DNA of 5,621 nt from assembly GCA_025963425.1 (NCBI GenBank), contig JAOPUQ010000384.1:1-5621 (forward strand), in the 5' to 3' direction. The stretch is from Modestobacter sp. (GTDB lineage Bacteria; Actinomycetota; Actinomycetes; Mycobacteriales; Geodermatophilaceae). The position numbers and the translations under genes were made by a program. The notes under the pieces are model-generated. The model saw nothing but the letters and a program-made list of their open reading frames with translations, was not told the DNA's origin and did no database searches. This document shows positions 1-5,497 of this stretch, piece by piece (within the stretch, counting starts at the first letter, position 1; every line of letters starts with the position of its first letter).

Positions 1-630
1 GACCACTCCAGTGGCCGGATCGAGCGCTTCCTGCAGCTGTCCGCCGAGAACAACATGACGGTGGCCAACTGCTCGACGCCGGCCAACTACTTCCACCTGC
101 TGCGCCGCCAGGCGCTCTCGGACGTGCACCGGCCGCTGGTCGTCTTCACGCCCAAGTCGCTGCTGCGGGCCAAGGCGGCCGTCAGCCCGGTGACCGACTT
201 CACCGAGGAGCGCTTCCGGCCGGTGCTGCCGGACCCGGGAGTGGGCGGCGAGCCGCTGGACGACGCGGCGGTGCGGCGGGTTCTGCTCTGCAGCGGCAAG
301 ATCAGCTACGAGCTGTTCGCCCAGCGGGAGGCCTCCGGCACCGCCGACACCGCGGTGCTGCGGGTCGAGCAGCTCTACCCGCTGCCGGGCGAGGAGATCG
401 CCGAGGCGCTCGTGCGGTACCCGAACGCCACGGACGTGGTGTGGGTGCAGGAGGAGCCGGCCAACATGGGCGCCTGGCAGTTCATGGCCGTCAACCTGCC
501 GGAGGAGCTGCCCGCCGGGCGGACGCTGCGCAAGGTCGCCCGCAAGGCGTCTGCCAGCCCCGCCGTCGGGTCGGCCAAGGTGCACGAGGCCGAACAGCGG
601 CAGCTCGTCGCGCAGGCCTTCGCCGACTGA
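1..630 (+). CDS. kgd: 2-oxoglutarate decarboxylase/dehydrogenase E1 (KGD), C-terminal part only
   Basis: Partial gene, open from base 1 in frame 1, TGA stop at 628-630; about 209 C-terminal residues are present. It is the thiamine-diphosphate E1 component acting on 2-oxoglutarate in the TCA cycle. In actinobacteria this is normally the large multifunctional KGD/SucA protein of about 1,200 residues, so most of it lies upstream. Seen directly: the first residues read DHSSGRIERFLQL, a hallmark of the E1o transketolase-like pyrimidine domain, followed by STPANYFHLLRRQAL. The C-terminal transketolase-like domain has RVEQLYPLP, VVWVQEEPANMGAW and ASASPAVGSAKVHEAEQ, all strongly conserved in the family. 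The ATG at 55-57 is an internal methionine, not a start. The symbol kgd rather than sucA is inferred from the actinobacterial context; the N-terminal E2-like segment that would prove it is outside the window. Identity of the family is near certain. Confidence 0.95.
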   Translation, partial: DHSSGRIERFLQLSAENNMTVANCSTPANYFHLLRRQALSDVHRPLVVFTPKSLLRAKAAVSPVTDFTEERFRPVLPDPGVGGEPLDDAAVRRVLLCSGKISYELFAQREASGTADTAVLRVEQLYPLPGEEIAEALVRYPNATDVVWVQEEPANMGAWQFMAVNLPEELPAGRTLRKVARKASASPAVGSAKVHEAEQRQLVAQAFAD

Positions 631-642
631 CGCCCGCGCACC

Positions 643-831
643 ATGTACTTCACCGACCGCGGCATCGAGGAGCTGGCCGGCCGCCGGGGCGAGGAGGAGG
701 TCTCCCTGTCCTGGCTGGCCGACCAACTGCAGGCTTTCGTCGACCAGCACCCCGAGTTCGAGGTGCCGGTCGAGCGGTTGGCCACCTGGCTGGCCCGGGG
801 CGGCACGGACGACGTCGACGACCTCGACTGA
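643..831 (+). CDS. Small DUF6104-like protein downstream of kgd
   Basis: A 62-residue acidic soluble protein, ATG at 643, TGA at 829-831, 12 bases after the kgd stop and 7 bases before the next gene. It begins MYFTDRGIEELAGRRGEEEV and contains FEVPVERLATWLAR, then an Asp-rich tail (residues about 55-62). From memory this matches the DUF6104 family, short actinobacterial proteins of about 60 residues commonly found next to kgd; function is not established. No signal peptide, membrane segment, cysteine pair or obvious DNA-binding motif is visible; the sequence looks like two or three amphipathic helices. No Shine-Dalgarno precedes the ATG, so translation may be coupled to kgd. The position suggests a role tied to KGD, but that is inference from context only. 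Confidence 0.85.
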   Translation: MYFTDRGIEELAGRRGEEEVSLSWLADQLQAFVDQHPEFEVPVERLATWLARGGTDDVDDLD

Positions 832-838
832 ACCCTCC

Positions 839-2074
839 GTGACCGCACCACCCGATCGACGGGGCGCCCAGCGGGACCTGATGGTCCTGCTGGGCGCCCT
901 GTCGGCGTTCGGGCCGCTGTCGATGGACCTGTACCTGCCGGCGCTGCCCTCTTTGGAGGCCGACCTCGGCGCCGGGCAGTCGGCGGCGCAGCTGACGCTC
1001 ACCGCGGTGTCGCTCGGCCTGGCCGTCGGGCAGCTGGTGGCCGGCCCGCTGTCGGACCGGCTCGGTCGTCGCGGTCCCGCACTGGTCGGCGTCGGCGCCT
1101 ACGCGGTCGCCTCCCTGCTGTGCGCGGTCTCCCCCGGCGTCTGGGTGCTGTCGGGCATCCGGCTGCTGCAAGGCGTGGCCGGCGCGGCCGGCATCGTGTT
1201 GGCCCGGGCCATCGTGCGGGACCGGTTCGAGGGGGCCGAGGCAGCCCGGGCGTTCGCGCTGCTGGCCTCGATCATGGGCGCCGCCCCGGTGCTGGCACCG
1301 GTGCTGGGCGCGCAGCTGCTGCGGTTCACCGACTGGCGCGGCGTCTTCGTGGCGCTGACCGGGGTCGGGCTGCTGCTGCTGGCCGCCAGCCTGTGGCGGC
1401 TGCCGGAGACCCTCCCACCCGAGCGCCGGACCGCCGGCGGCCTGCGCGCCACCGTGCGCACCGGCCGCGTGCTGCTCTCCCAGCGGGCGTTCCTGGCCGC
1501 GGTGCTGGGCCAGGGGCTCGGTTTCGCGGTGCTGTTCACCTACATCTCCGGGTCCTCCTTCGTCCTGCAGTCCGGGTACGGGCTGTCCGCGCAGCAGTTC
1601 AGCCTGGTGTTCGCCGGCAACGGCGTCGGCATCGTGCTGGCCGGTCAGCTCTCCCGGCTGCTGGTCCGCCGGGTCGGCGCCCGGTCCCTGCTGCGCACCG
1701 GGCTGGCCGTGGAGGCGCTCGGCAGCGCGCTGCTGGTCACCGCCGCGCTGGCCGGGTGGGGCCTGTCGGTGGTCCTCGGTGCGTTGTGGGTCGTGGTGTC
1801 GGCCAACGGCCTGGTGCTGCCCAACGCCACCGCGCTGGCCATGGCCGACGCGGCGCGGATGGCCGGGACGGCGTCGGCGCTGGTGGGCGTCAGCCAGTTC
1901 GCCATCGCCGGCCTCGGTGCCCCGCTGGCCGGCCTGGGCCCGGCCGGGGAGCTGCTTCCGATGGCCATGGTGATGGTGTCCTTCGCCGTCCTCGGGCTGC
2001 TCGCCGCCGCCCTGCTCCCCGGGCGGGCCGCGCGGCCTCGGGTCGATCAGCCGGCGGCGACCGCCCGGGCATGA
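839..2074 (+). CDS. Bcr/CflA family multidrug efflux MFS transporter
   Basis: A 411-residue inner-membrane protein of the major facilitator superfamily, DHA1 Bcr/CflA group, expected to export drugs or other small molecules by proton antiport. Seen: the family-typical first helix LSAFGPLSMDLYLPALPSLE (residues 21-40); MFS motif A, GQLVAGPLSDRLGRR, in the helix 2-3 loop (64-78); RAIVRDRF (123-130); a motif C-like stretch GAAPVLAPVLGA (147-158); and WRGVF (166-170). About 12 hydrophobic segments are spread along the length, and about 400 residues is the usual family size. The GTG at 839 lies 7 bases after the previous stop; an in-frame ATG at 881 would drop 14 residues but keep the whole first helix, so it is a possible alternative. 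No clear Shine-Dalgarno is seen. The stop overlaps the next start as ATGA. Substrate cannot be told from sequence. Confidence 0.93.
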   Translation: MTAPPDRRGAQRDLMVLLGALSAFGPLSMDLYLPALPSLEADLGAGQSAAQLTLTAVSLGLAVGQLVAGPLSDRLGRRGPALVGVGAYAVASLLCAVSPGVWVLSGIRLLQGVAGAAGIVLARAIVRDRFEGAEAARAFALLASIMGAAPVLAPVLGAQLLRFTDWRGVFVALTGVGLLLLAASLWRLPETLPPERRTAGGLRATVRTGRVLLSQRAFLAAVLGQGLGFAVLFTYISGSSFVLQSGYGLSAQQFSLVFAGNGVGIVLAGQLSRLLVRRVGARSLLRTGLAVEALGSALLVTAALAGWGLSVVLGALWVVVSANGLVLPNATALAMADAARMAGTASALVGVSQFAIAGLGAPLAGLGPAGELLPMAMVMVSFAVLGLLAAALLPGRAARPRVDQPAATARA

Positions 2075-2856
2075 CCGCAGCGGTGGGCCCTCCCTCCGCG
2101 CGCCTCCCCCGTCACCGGGCACAGCGGCGCCACCCTGCGTGCGTGCTCGGTCACTCGCACGCCCTCTCCGGCCTGGCTGCCGGCGCCGCAACGCTCCCCT
2201 GGGCGCCCGTGGACGGCACCGTCGCCCAGGTCGCCTGGGTGGCCGCCGTCGGTGGCTTCGCCATGCTCCCCGACCTGGACCAGCAGGGGGCGACCATCTC
2301 CCGGATGTGGGGGTCGATCACCGACGTCCCCGCCGGCCTGGTCGGGCGGATCTCCGGCGGCCACCGCTGGGGCACCCACGACGCGGTCCTGGCCCCGGCC
2401 GTGTTCGGGTTGCTCGCCTACGTCGCGGCGGGGGCGTACTGGTCCAGCCTGCTGCTGCTCGCGCTGGCCATCGGGCTGGCGCTGCGGGCACTGCACTTCG
2501 TGATCCCGGGCCGGGCGGAGAACACCGTCATCGGCAACCTGCTGATGTCCTGGGGCGGGGCCTGGCTGCTGCTGGACCACAGCCCCAGTCCGCAGTGGCT
2601 GCCGCTGGCCGTGATGGCCGGGGTGCTGGCGCACATCGTCGGGGACGCGCTGACCTGTCAGGGGGTGCCGGTACCGCTGGTGTGGACGCTGCACCGGGCC
2701 CGGCTGGCCGCCACCCCGATGCGCACCGGTGCGGCGCTGGAGAGGGTGGTCCTCGTCCCGCTGTTCTCCACCCTCACCCTTGCCTTCCTCTACCTGAACA
2801 CCGGCGCCCGACAGGCCCTGGACCCGCTGGTGCAGCTGCTCGCGATGGGACGCTGA
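2071..2856 (+). CDS. YdjM/DUF457 family membrane protein ('metal-dependent hydrolase')
   Basis: A 261-residue polytopic membrane protein if read from ATG 2071; TGA at 2854-2856. It resembles the YdjM/DUF457 family, usually annotated as membrane-bound metal-dependent hydrolases although the reaction is not well established. Seen: LGHSHALSG (residues 26-34), PDLD (67-70), GGHRWGTHD (96-104) and AHIVGDALTCQGVPV (187-201). These give the His/Asp set expected for metal binding (H28, H30, D68, D70, H98, H103, H188, D192). Hydrophobic helices lie at about 50-66, 105-121, 124-142, 153-168, 177-191 and 226-242. Start is uncertain: ATG 2071 overlaps the transporter stop (ATGA) and would allow translational coupling. 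However, relatives usually begin at the LGHSHALSG motif, and an in-frame GTG at 2143 would start exactly there (237 residues), removing an Arg/Pro-rich leader that looks non-conserved. Neither start has a convincing Shine-Dalgarno. Confidence 0.83.
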   Translation: MTAAVGPPSARLPRHRAQRRHPACVLGHSHALSGLAAGAATLPWAPVDGTVAQVAWVAAVGGFAMLPDLDQQGATISRMWGSITDVPAGLVGRISGGHRWGTHDAVLAPAVFGLLAYVAAGAYWSSLLLLALAIGLALRALHFVIPGRAENTVIGNLLMSWGGAWLLLDHSPSPQWLPLAVMAGVLAHIVGDALTCQGVPVPLVWTLHRARLAATPMRTGAALERVVLVPLFSTLTLAFLYLNTGARQALDPLVQLLAMGR

Positions 2857-2864
2857 CCAGCCGC

Positions 2865-2870
2865 TACGGT
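2865..2870 (+). promoter_or_regulatory. Probable leaderless-type -10 element (TACGGT)
   Basis: TACGGT fits the actinobacterial -10 pattern TANNNT. Its last base is 8 bases before the GTG at 2879, the spacing that puts the transcription start on or next to the start codon. No Shine-Dalgarno lies between the previous stop and the GTG, which agrees with leaderless translation. I see no clear -35 box. Calling it a promoter is inference from motif and spacing. Confidence 0.5.
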
Positions 2871-2878
2871 CTGCCGGT

Positions 2879-3838
2879 GTGACCGGTCACGTGTACGTCA
2901 CCCGGCTGCTGACCGACGACGCGATGGACGCGGTCGCCGCCCTGGGCCTCCCGGTGGTGGCCGGCCGGGAGAGCCCGCCGTCGCGGGCCGAGCTGCTGCG
3001 CGACGCCGCCGGGGCGGTGGCGGTCATCAGCACGCTGACCGACCGGGTGGACGCCGCGGTCCTGGACGCCGCCGGGCCCGCGCTGCGGGTGGTCGCCAAT
3101 GTGGCCGTCGGCTACGACAACGTCGACGTGCCCGCCGCCCGGGCCCGGGACGTCGTCGTCACCAACACCCCGGGGGTGCTCGACGCCGCCACTGCGGACC
3201 TGACCCTGGGCCTGGTGCTGGCCCTGGCGCGCCGGATCGCCGAGGGCGACCGCTTCCTGCGCACCGGCGCGCCCTGGGTGTGGGGGCCGCGGATGATGAC
3301 CGGCCTGGACCTCTCCGCCGGCGCGACGCTGGGCGTGGTCGGCTACGGCCGGATCGGCCGGGCGGTGGCCCGCCGGGCGCGCGCGTTCGACCTGCGGGTA
3401 CTGGCCACGCCGTCCCGGTCGCCGATGACCGCCGAGGAGCGCACCGCCGTGGAGTTCCGGGAGCTGCCCGAGCTGCTGGCCGACAGCGACGTGGTCACGC
3501 TGCACTGCCCGCTCACCCCGGCCACGTACCACCTCCTCGACGACGCGGCGCTGGCCCGGATGCGCCCGGGGGGCCTGCTGGTCAACACCGCGCGCGGCGC
3601 CGTCATCGACACCGACGCGCTGGTGCGGGCGCTGACCTCGGGCCGGCTGGGTGGGGCCGCACTCGACGTCTTCGAGGACGAGCCGCACGTCGACCCGCGG
3701 CTGCTGGCCCTGGAGCAGGTGGTGCTGACCCCGCACCTGGGCAGCGCCGGGGCCAGCACCCGCAACGCGATGTGCGCACTGGCGGTGCGCAACGTCGCGG
3801 CGGTGCTGGCCGGGGACGCACCCCTCACCCCGGTCTGA
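2879..3838 (+). CDS. D-2-hydroxyacid dehydrogenase (glyoxylate/hydroxypyruvate reductase-like)
   Basis: A 319-residue cytosolic NAD(P)H-dependent oxidoreductase that interconverts a 2-oxoacid and a D-2-hydroxyacid; glyoxylate or hydroxypyruvate is the likeliest substrate, but sequence alone does not fix it. Seen: the substrate-side loop VANVAVGYDNVD (72-83), NTPGVLDAATADL (96-108), the Rossmann glycine motif GYGRIG (155-160), and the catalytic triad Arg239 in NTARGA, Glu268 in DVFEDEP and His286 in LTPHLGSA. Length is normal for the family (310-330). After the second Rossmann strand the sequence reads VLATPSRSP, with no Asp/Glu and with Arg180, which hints at NADPH preference (inference). Start GTG 2879 is chosen because of the -10 element just upstream; an in-frame GTG at 2891 (VYVTR) is an alternative. 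It follows the YdjM-like gene by 22 bases and may also receive read-through from it. Confidence 0.92.
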   Translation: MTGHVYVTRLLTDDAMDAVAALGLPVVAGRESPPSRAELLRDAAGAVAVISTLTDRVDAAVLDAAGPALRVVANVAVGYDNVDVPAARARDVVVTNTPGVLDAATADLTLGLVLALARRIAEGDRFLRTGAPWVWGPRMMTGLDLSAGATLGVVGYGRIGRAVARRARAFDLRVLATPSRSPMTAEERTAVEFRELPELLADSDVVTLHCPLTPATYHLLDDAALARMRPGGLLVNTARGAVIDTDALVRALTSGRLGGAALDVFEDEPHVDPRLLALEQVVLTPHLGSAGASTRNAMCALAVRNVAAVLAGDAPLTPV

Positions 3839-3848
3839 CCGGGGTCAG
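3824..3848. terminator. Hairpin between convergent genes, likely bidirectional terminator
   Basis: ACCCCGGT (3827-3834), loop CTG (3835-3837), ACCGGGGT (3838-3845) form a perfect 8-bp GC-rich stem with a 3-base loop. Beyond one C-C mismatch, two more pairs (T3825-A3847, C3824-G3848) extend it. It lies exactly where the dehydrogenase (+) and malic enzyme (-) meet and covers both stop codons (TGA 3836-3838 and, on the minus strand, 3847-3845). There is no U tract on either side, which is common for actinobacterial terminators. Function is inferred from structure and position. Confidence 0.6.
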
Positions 3849-5029
3849 CCGGTGACGCCCTCCCGGCGGGCGCAGGCGGCGACCGCCTCGGCCACCGCGG
3901 TGACCACCCGGCGGTCCAGCGGGCTGGGGACGATGTAGTCGGGGCGCACCTCGTCGCCGACGACGTCGGCGATCGCGGTGGCCGCGGCCAGCTTCATCTC
4001 CTCGGTGATGCGCGTCGCGCCGGCGTCGATCGCCCCGCGGAAGACCCCGGGGAACGCCAGCACGTTGTTGATCTGGTTGGGCAGGTCGCTGCGGCCGGTG
4101 GCGACGACGGCGGCGTACCTGGCGGCCATCTCCGGGTCGACCTCGGGGGTCGGGTTGGCCAGCGAGAACACGATGCAGCCCTCGGCCATGGAGGCGATCG
4201 CCGCCTCCGGCACCGACCCGCCGGACAGGCCGATGTAGACGTCCGCGCCGGCGAGCGCGCCGACCATCGAGCCGGCCAGGCCGGCGGTGTTGGTGTGCTC
4301 GGCCACCCAGCGCTTGACGTCGGTGAGGTCCGCCCGGCCGGTGTGCAGCACACCCCTGGAGTCGGCCACGGCCAGGTCACCGACGCCGGCCTCCAGCAGG
4401 ATCTTGGTGCAGGCCACGCCCGCGGCCCCGGCGCCGGCGACCACCACGCGCAGGTCGGCCAGTGTCCGGCCGGTCACCCGGGCGGCGTTGCGGAGCGCGG
4501 CGAGCACGACGATCGCCGTCCCGTGCTGGTCGTCGTGCATGACCGGGATGTCCAGCCGCTCCCGCAGCCGGGCCTCGATGTCGAAGCAGCGCGGCGCGCT
4601 GATGTCCTCGAGGTTGATGCCACCGAAGGACGGCGCCAGCGCGGTCACGATCTCCACGATCGCGTCCGGGTCGGTGGTGTCCAGCACGATCGGGACGGCG
4701 TCCAGCCCGGCGAACTCGCTGAACAGACAGGCCTTGCCCTCCATCACCGGCAGCGCCGCGGCCGGTCCGATGTCGCCGAGGCCGAGCACCGCCGTCCCGT
4801 CGCTGACCACGGCCACCACCCGGTGCGCCCAGGTGAACCGGCGGGCGAGCGCCGGTTCGGCGGCGATCGCGCTGGACACCCGGGCCACGCCGGGTGTGTA
4901 CGTGAGCGCGAGGTCGGCGATCGACTCGATCGGCCGCGTCGCACGCACGGCGAGTTTGCCGCCTTCGTGCACCGCGAACGCGGGGTCGTCGGCGAAACGG
5001 TCGGGGGTGCCACTCTGCACGGAGCCCAT
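3845..5029 (-). CDS. Malic enzyme, short bacterial form (oxaloacetate-decarboxylating malate dehydrogenase)
   Basis: A 394-residue cytosolic enzyme that oxidatively decarboxylates L-malate to pyruvate and CO2 with reduction of NAD(P), feeding the pyruvate node and supplying reducing power. Seen: LTYTPGVA with catalytic Tyr44; SDGTAVLGLGDIGP (76-89); MEGKA with catalytic Lys99; metal ligands in INLEDISAPRCFDIE (Glu141, Asp142) and MHDDQHGTA (Asp166/Asp167); the dinucleotide motif GAGAAG (199-204); SLANPTPEVDPE (289-300); and NQINNVLAFPG (318-328). It lacks the ACT and phosphotransacetylase domains of longer forms; about 400 residues is normal for the short type. NAD versus NADP use is not decided by what I see. 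The frame stays open upstream to 5110, but ATG 5029 is preferred: a TACCCT box ends 9 bases before it, homology begins soon after, and there is no Shine-Dalgarno. GTG 5035 is a close alternative. It lies 32 bases downstream of sodX on the same strand. Confidence 0.93.
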   Translation of the reverse strand: MGSVQSGTPDRFADDPAFAVHEGGKLAVRATRPIESIADLALTYTPGVARVSSAIAAEPALARRFTWAHRVVAVVSDGTAVLGLGDIGPAAALPVMEGKACLFSEFAGLDAVPIVLDTTDPDAIVEIVTALAPSFGGINLEDISAPRCFDIEARLRERLDIPVMHDDQHGTAIVVLAALRNAARVTGRTLADLRVVVAGAGAAGVACTKILLEAGVGDLAVADSRGVLHTGRADLTDVKRWVAEHTNTAGLAGSMVGALAGADVYIGLSGGSVPEAAIASMAEGCIVFSLANPTPEVDPEMAARYAAVVATGRSDLPNQINNVLAFPGVFRGAIDAGATRITEEMKLAAATAIADVVGDEVRPDYIVPSPLDRRVVTAVAEAVAACARREGVTG

Positions 5030-5038
5030 GGACACCGG

Positions 5039-5044
5039 AGGGTA
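5039..5044 (-). promoter_or_regulatory. Probable leaderless-type -10 element (TACCCT) for malic enzyme
   Basis: Read on the minus strand, TACCCT (5044 to 5039) fits the TANNNT actinobacterial -10 pattern. Nine bases separate it from the ATG at 5029, so transcription would start at or within a few bases of the start codon. No Shine-Dalgarno occurs in the 32-base gap after sodX. The matching -35 position would fall at the sodX stop region and shows no clear consensus. Inferred from motif and spacing; it decides the choice of ATG 5029 over upstream starts. Confidence 0.5.
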
Positions 5045-5061
5045 GAGCAGACCCGGGCGCC

Positions 5062-5445
5062 TCAGGCGGGCGCGTCGGGCGCCGGGCCCAGTCGCCCCGG
5101 CCGCGGCCACGTGCGGACCAGCACCCGGCCGACCACCACGGCCGGCCCGAAGGCCCGGCTGTCGTCGGCGACCAGGGGGTTGTCGCCCTCCACCCAGTGG
5201 CCGCCGGGGACTGCGCGCCGCACCCGCTTCACCACCAGCAGCTCCGGCCGGGAGGGGAAGCGCGCCAGCACCACCTCGCCGGCGCGCACCGGGTCGCCCG
5301 GGCGTACCCGGGCCACCAGCAGCCGGTCGCCGTGCCGCACGGTGGGCGACATGGAGGGCCCGGTGACCCGCGCGGTCAGCCAGCGGGTGGGCAGGCCGGC
5401 AACGCCCCCGGGACCCGGGCCACTCGACGTGTTCTCGGTGATCAC
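5062..5445 (-). CDS. sodX: Nickel-type superoxide dismutase maturation protease (S26 family)
   Basis: A 127-residue (from GTG 5445) signal-peptidase-like serine protease of family S26, expected to remove the N-terminal propeptide of nickel SOD so that His1 can bind nickel. Seen: catalytic Ser31 in GPSMSPT, HGDRLLV (38-44), general-base Lys73 in LLVVKRV, GDNP (87-90), and the box E motif DDSRAFG (94-100). It has no hydrophobic anchor, so it looks cytosolic, unlike ordinary signal peptidase I. The neighbour sodN, divergent and only 52 bases from this start, makes the assignment specific. The start is uncertain: the frame is open to 5535, overlapping sodN on the other strand, with candidate starts at ATG 5535 and others inside; GTG 5445 is chosen because it lies just before the conserved region and outside sodN. 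No clear Shine-Dalgarno or -10 was found for it. The C-terminus is Pro/Ala/Arg-rich and poorly conserved in appearance. Confidence 0.87.
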   Translation of the reverse strand: MITENTSSGPGPGGVAGLPTRWLTARVTGPSMSPTVRHGDRLLVARVRPGDPVRAGEVVLARFPSRPELLVVKRVRRAVPGGHWVEGDNPLVADDSRAFGPAVVVGRVLVRTWPRPGRLGPAPDAPA

Positions 5446-5447
5446 CG
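5436..5447. promoter_or_regulatory. Perfect 12-bp palindrome between sodX and sodN, operator candidate
   Basis: CGGTGATCACCG is a perfect 12-bp palindrome. It lies 4 bases upstream of the candidate sodN -10 box, in the -35/-10 spacer, and also covers the proposed sodX GTG start. A dimeric regulator bound here could act on both genes. It does not resemble the Nur-box pattern I recall from Streptomyces (tGaCaa-N5-ttGcaA), so no regulator is named. A chance palindrome is possible. Confidence 0.35.
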
Positions 5448-5451
5448 CGGG

Positions 5452-5457
5452 TAGGGT
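5452..5457 (+). promoter_or_regulatory. Candidate -10 element of sodN (TAGGGT)
   Basis: TAGGGT matches the TANNNT -10 pattern and would start transcription near 5463-5465, giving a 5' leader of roughly 34 bases that contains the Shine-Dalgarno. No good -35 match was found at the usual spacing (GTGTTC at 5429-5434 is poor), which could fit an activator-dependent promoter. Inferred from motif and position. Confidence 0.45.
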
Positions 5458-5485
5458 CTCAGAGAGAAACTTCCCCACGACCACC

Positions 5486-5490
5486 GGAGG
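5486..5490 (+). promoter_or_regulatory. Strong Shine-Dalgarno (GGAGG) of sodN
   Basis: GGAGG ends 7 bases before the ATG at 5498, optimal spacing. It is the only strong ribosome binding site recognised in the window and fixes the sodN start; high expression of this SOD is expected. Confidence 0.85.
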
Positions 5491-5497
5491 AACTCCC

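Noticed and set aside
1120..2070. Upstream extension of the YdjM-like frame through most of the transporter gene, suggesting a 578-residue fusion
   Set aside because: The extension is Arg/Gly/Ala-rich shadow translation; the real protein begins at 2071 or 2143, where membrane helices and His/Asp motifs start.
650..2191. Long open frame on the minus strand (513 codons) opposite the transporter
   Set aside because: Its product is Gln/Arg/Gly/Pro-rich without any family motif and is antisense to a clear MFS gene. It results from the strong GC bias that removes stops from shadow frames.
2864..3736. Minus-strand open frame opposite the D-2-hydroxyacid dehydrogenase
   Set aside because: It is low-complexity Gly/Arg/His/Gln-rich sequence without motifs and is fully antisense to a gene with an intact catalytic triad.
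4287..5045. Plus-strand open frame (252 codons) opposite malic enzyme
   Set aside because: Ser/Ala/Thr-rich composition with no recognisable domain; antisense shadow of a well-conserved enzyme.
5052..5089. Possible hairpin at the end of sodX (CCCGGGCGCC pairing imperfectly with GGCGCCGGG)
   Set aside because: It needs a bulge and a long loop, lies mostly inside the sodX coding end, and would precede a same-strand gene by very few bases; not convincing as a terminator.
5404..5420. GC-rich inverted repeat (CCCGGG-A-CCCGGG) near the sodX start
   Set aside because: It encodes the Gly/Pro stretch of SodX and is built from self-complementary CCCGGG units expected by chance at this GC content.
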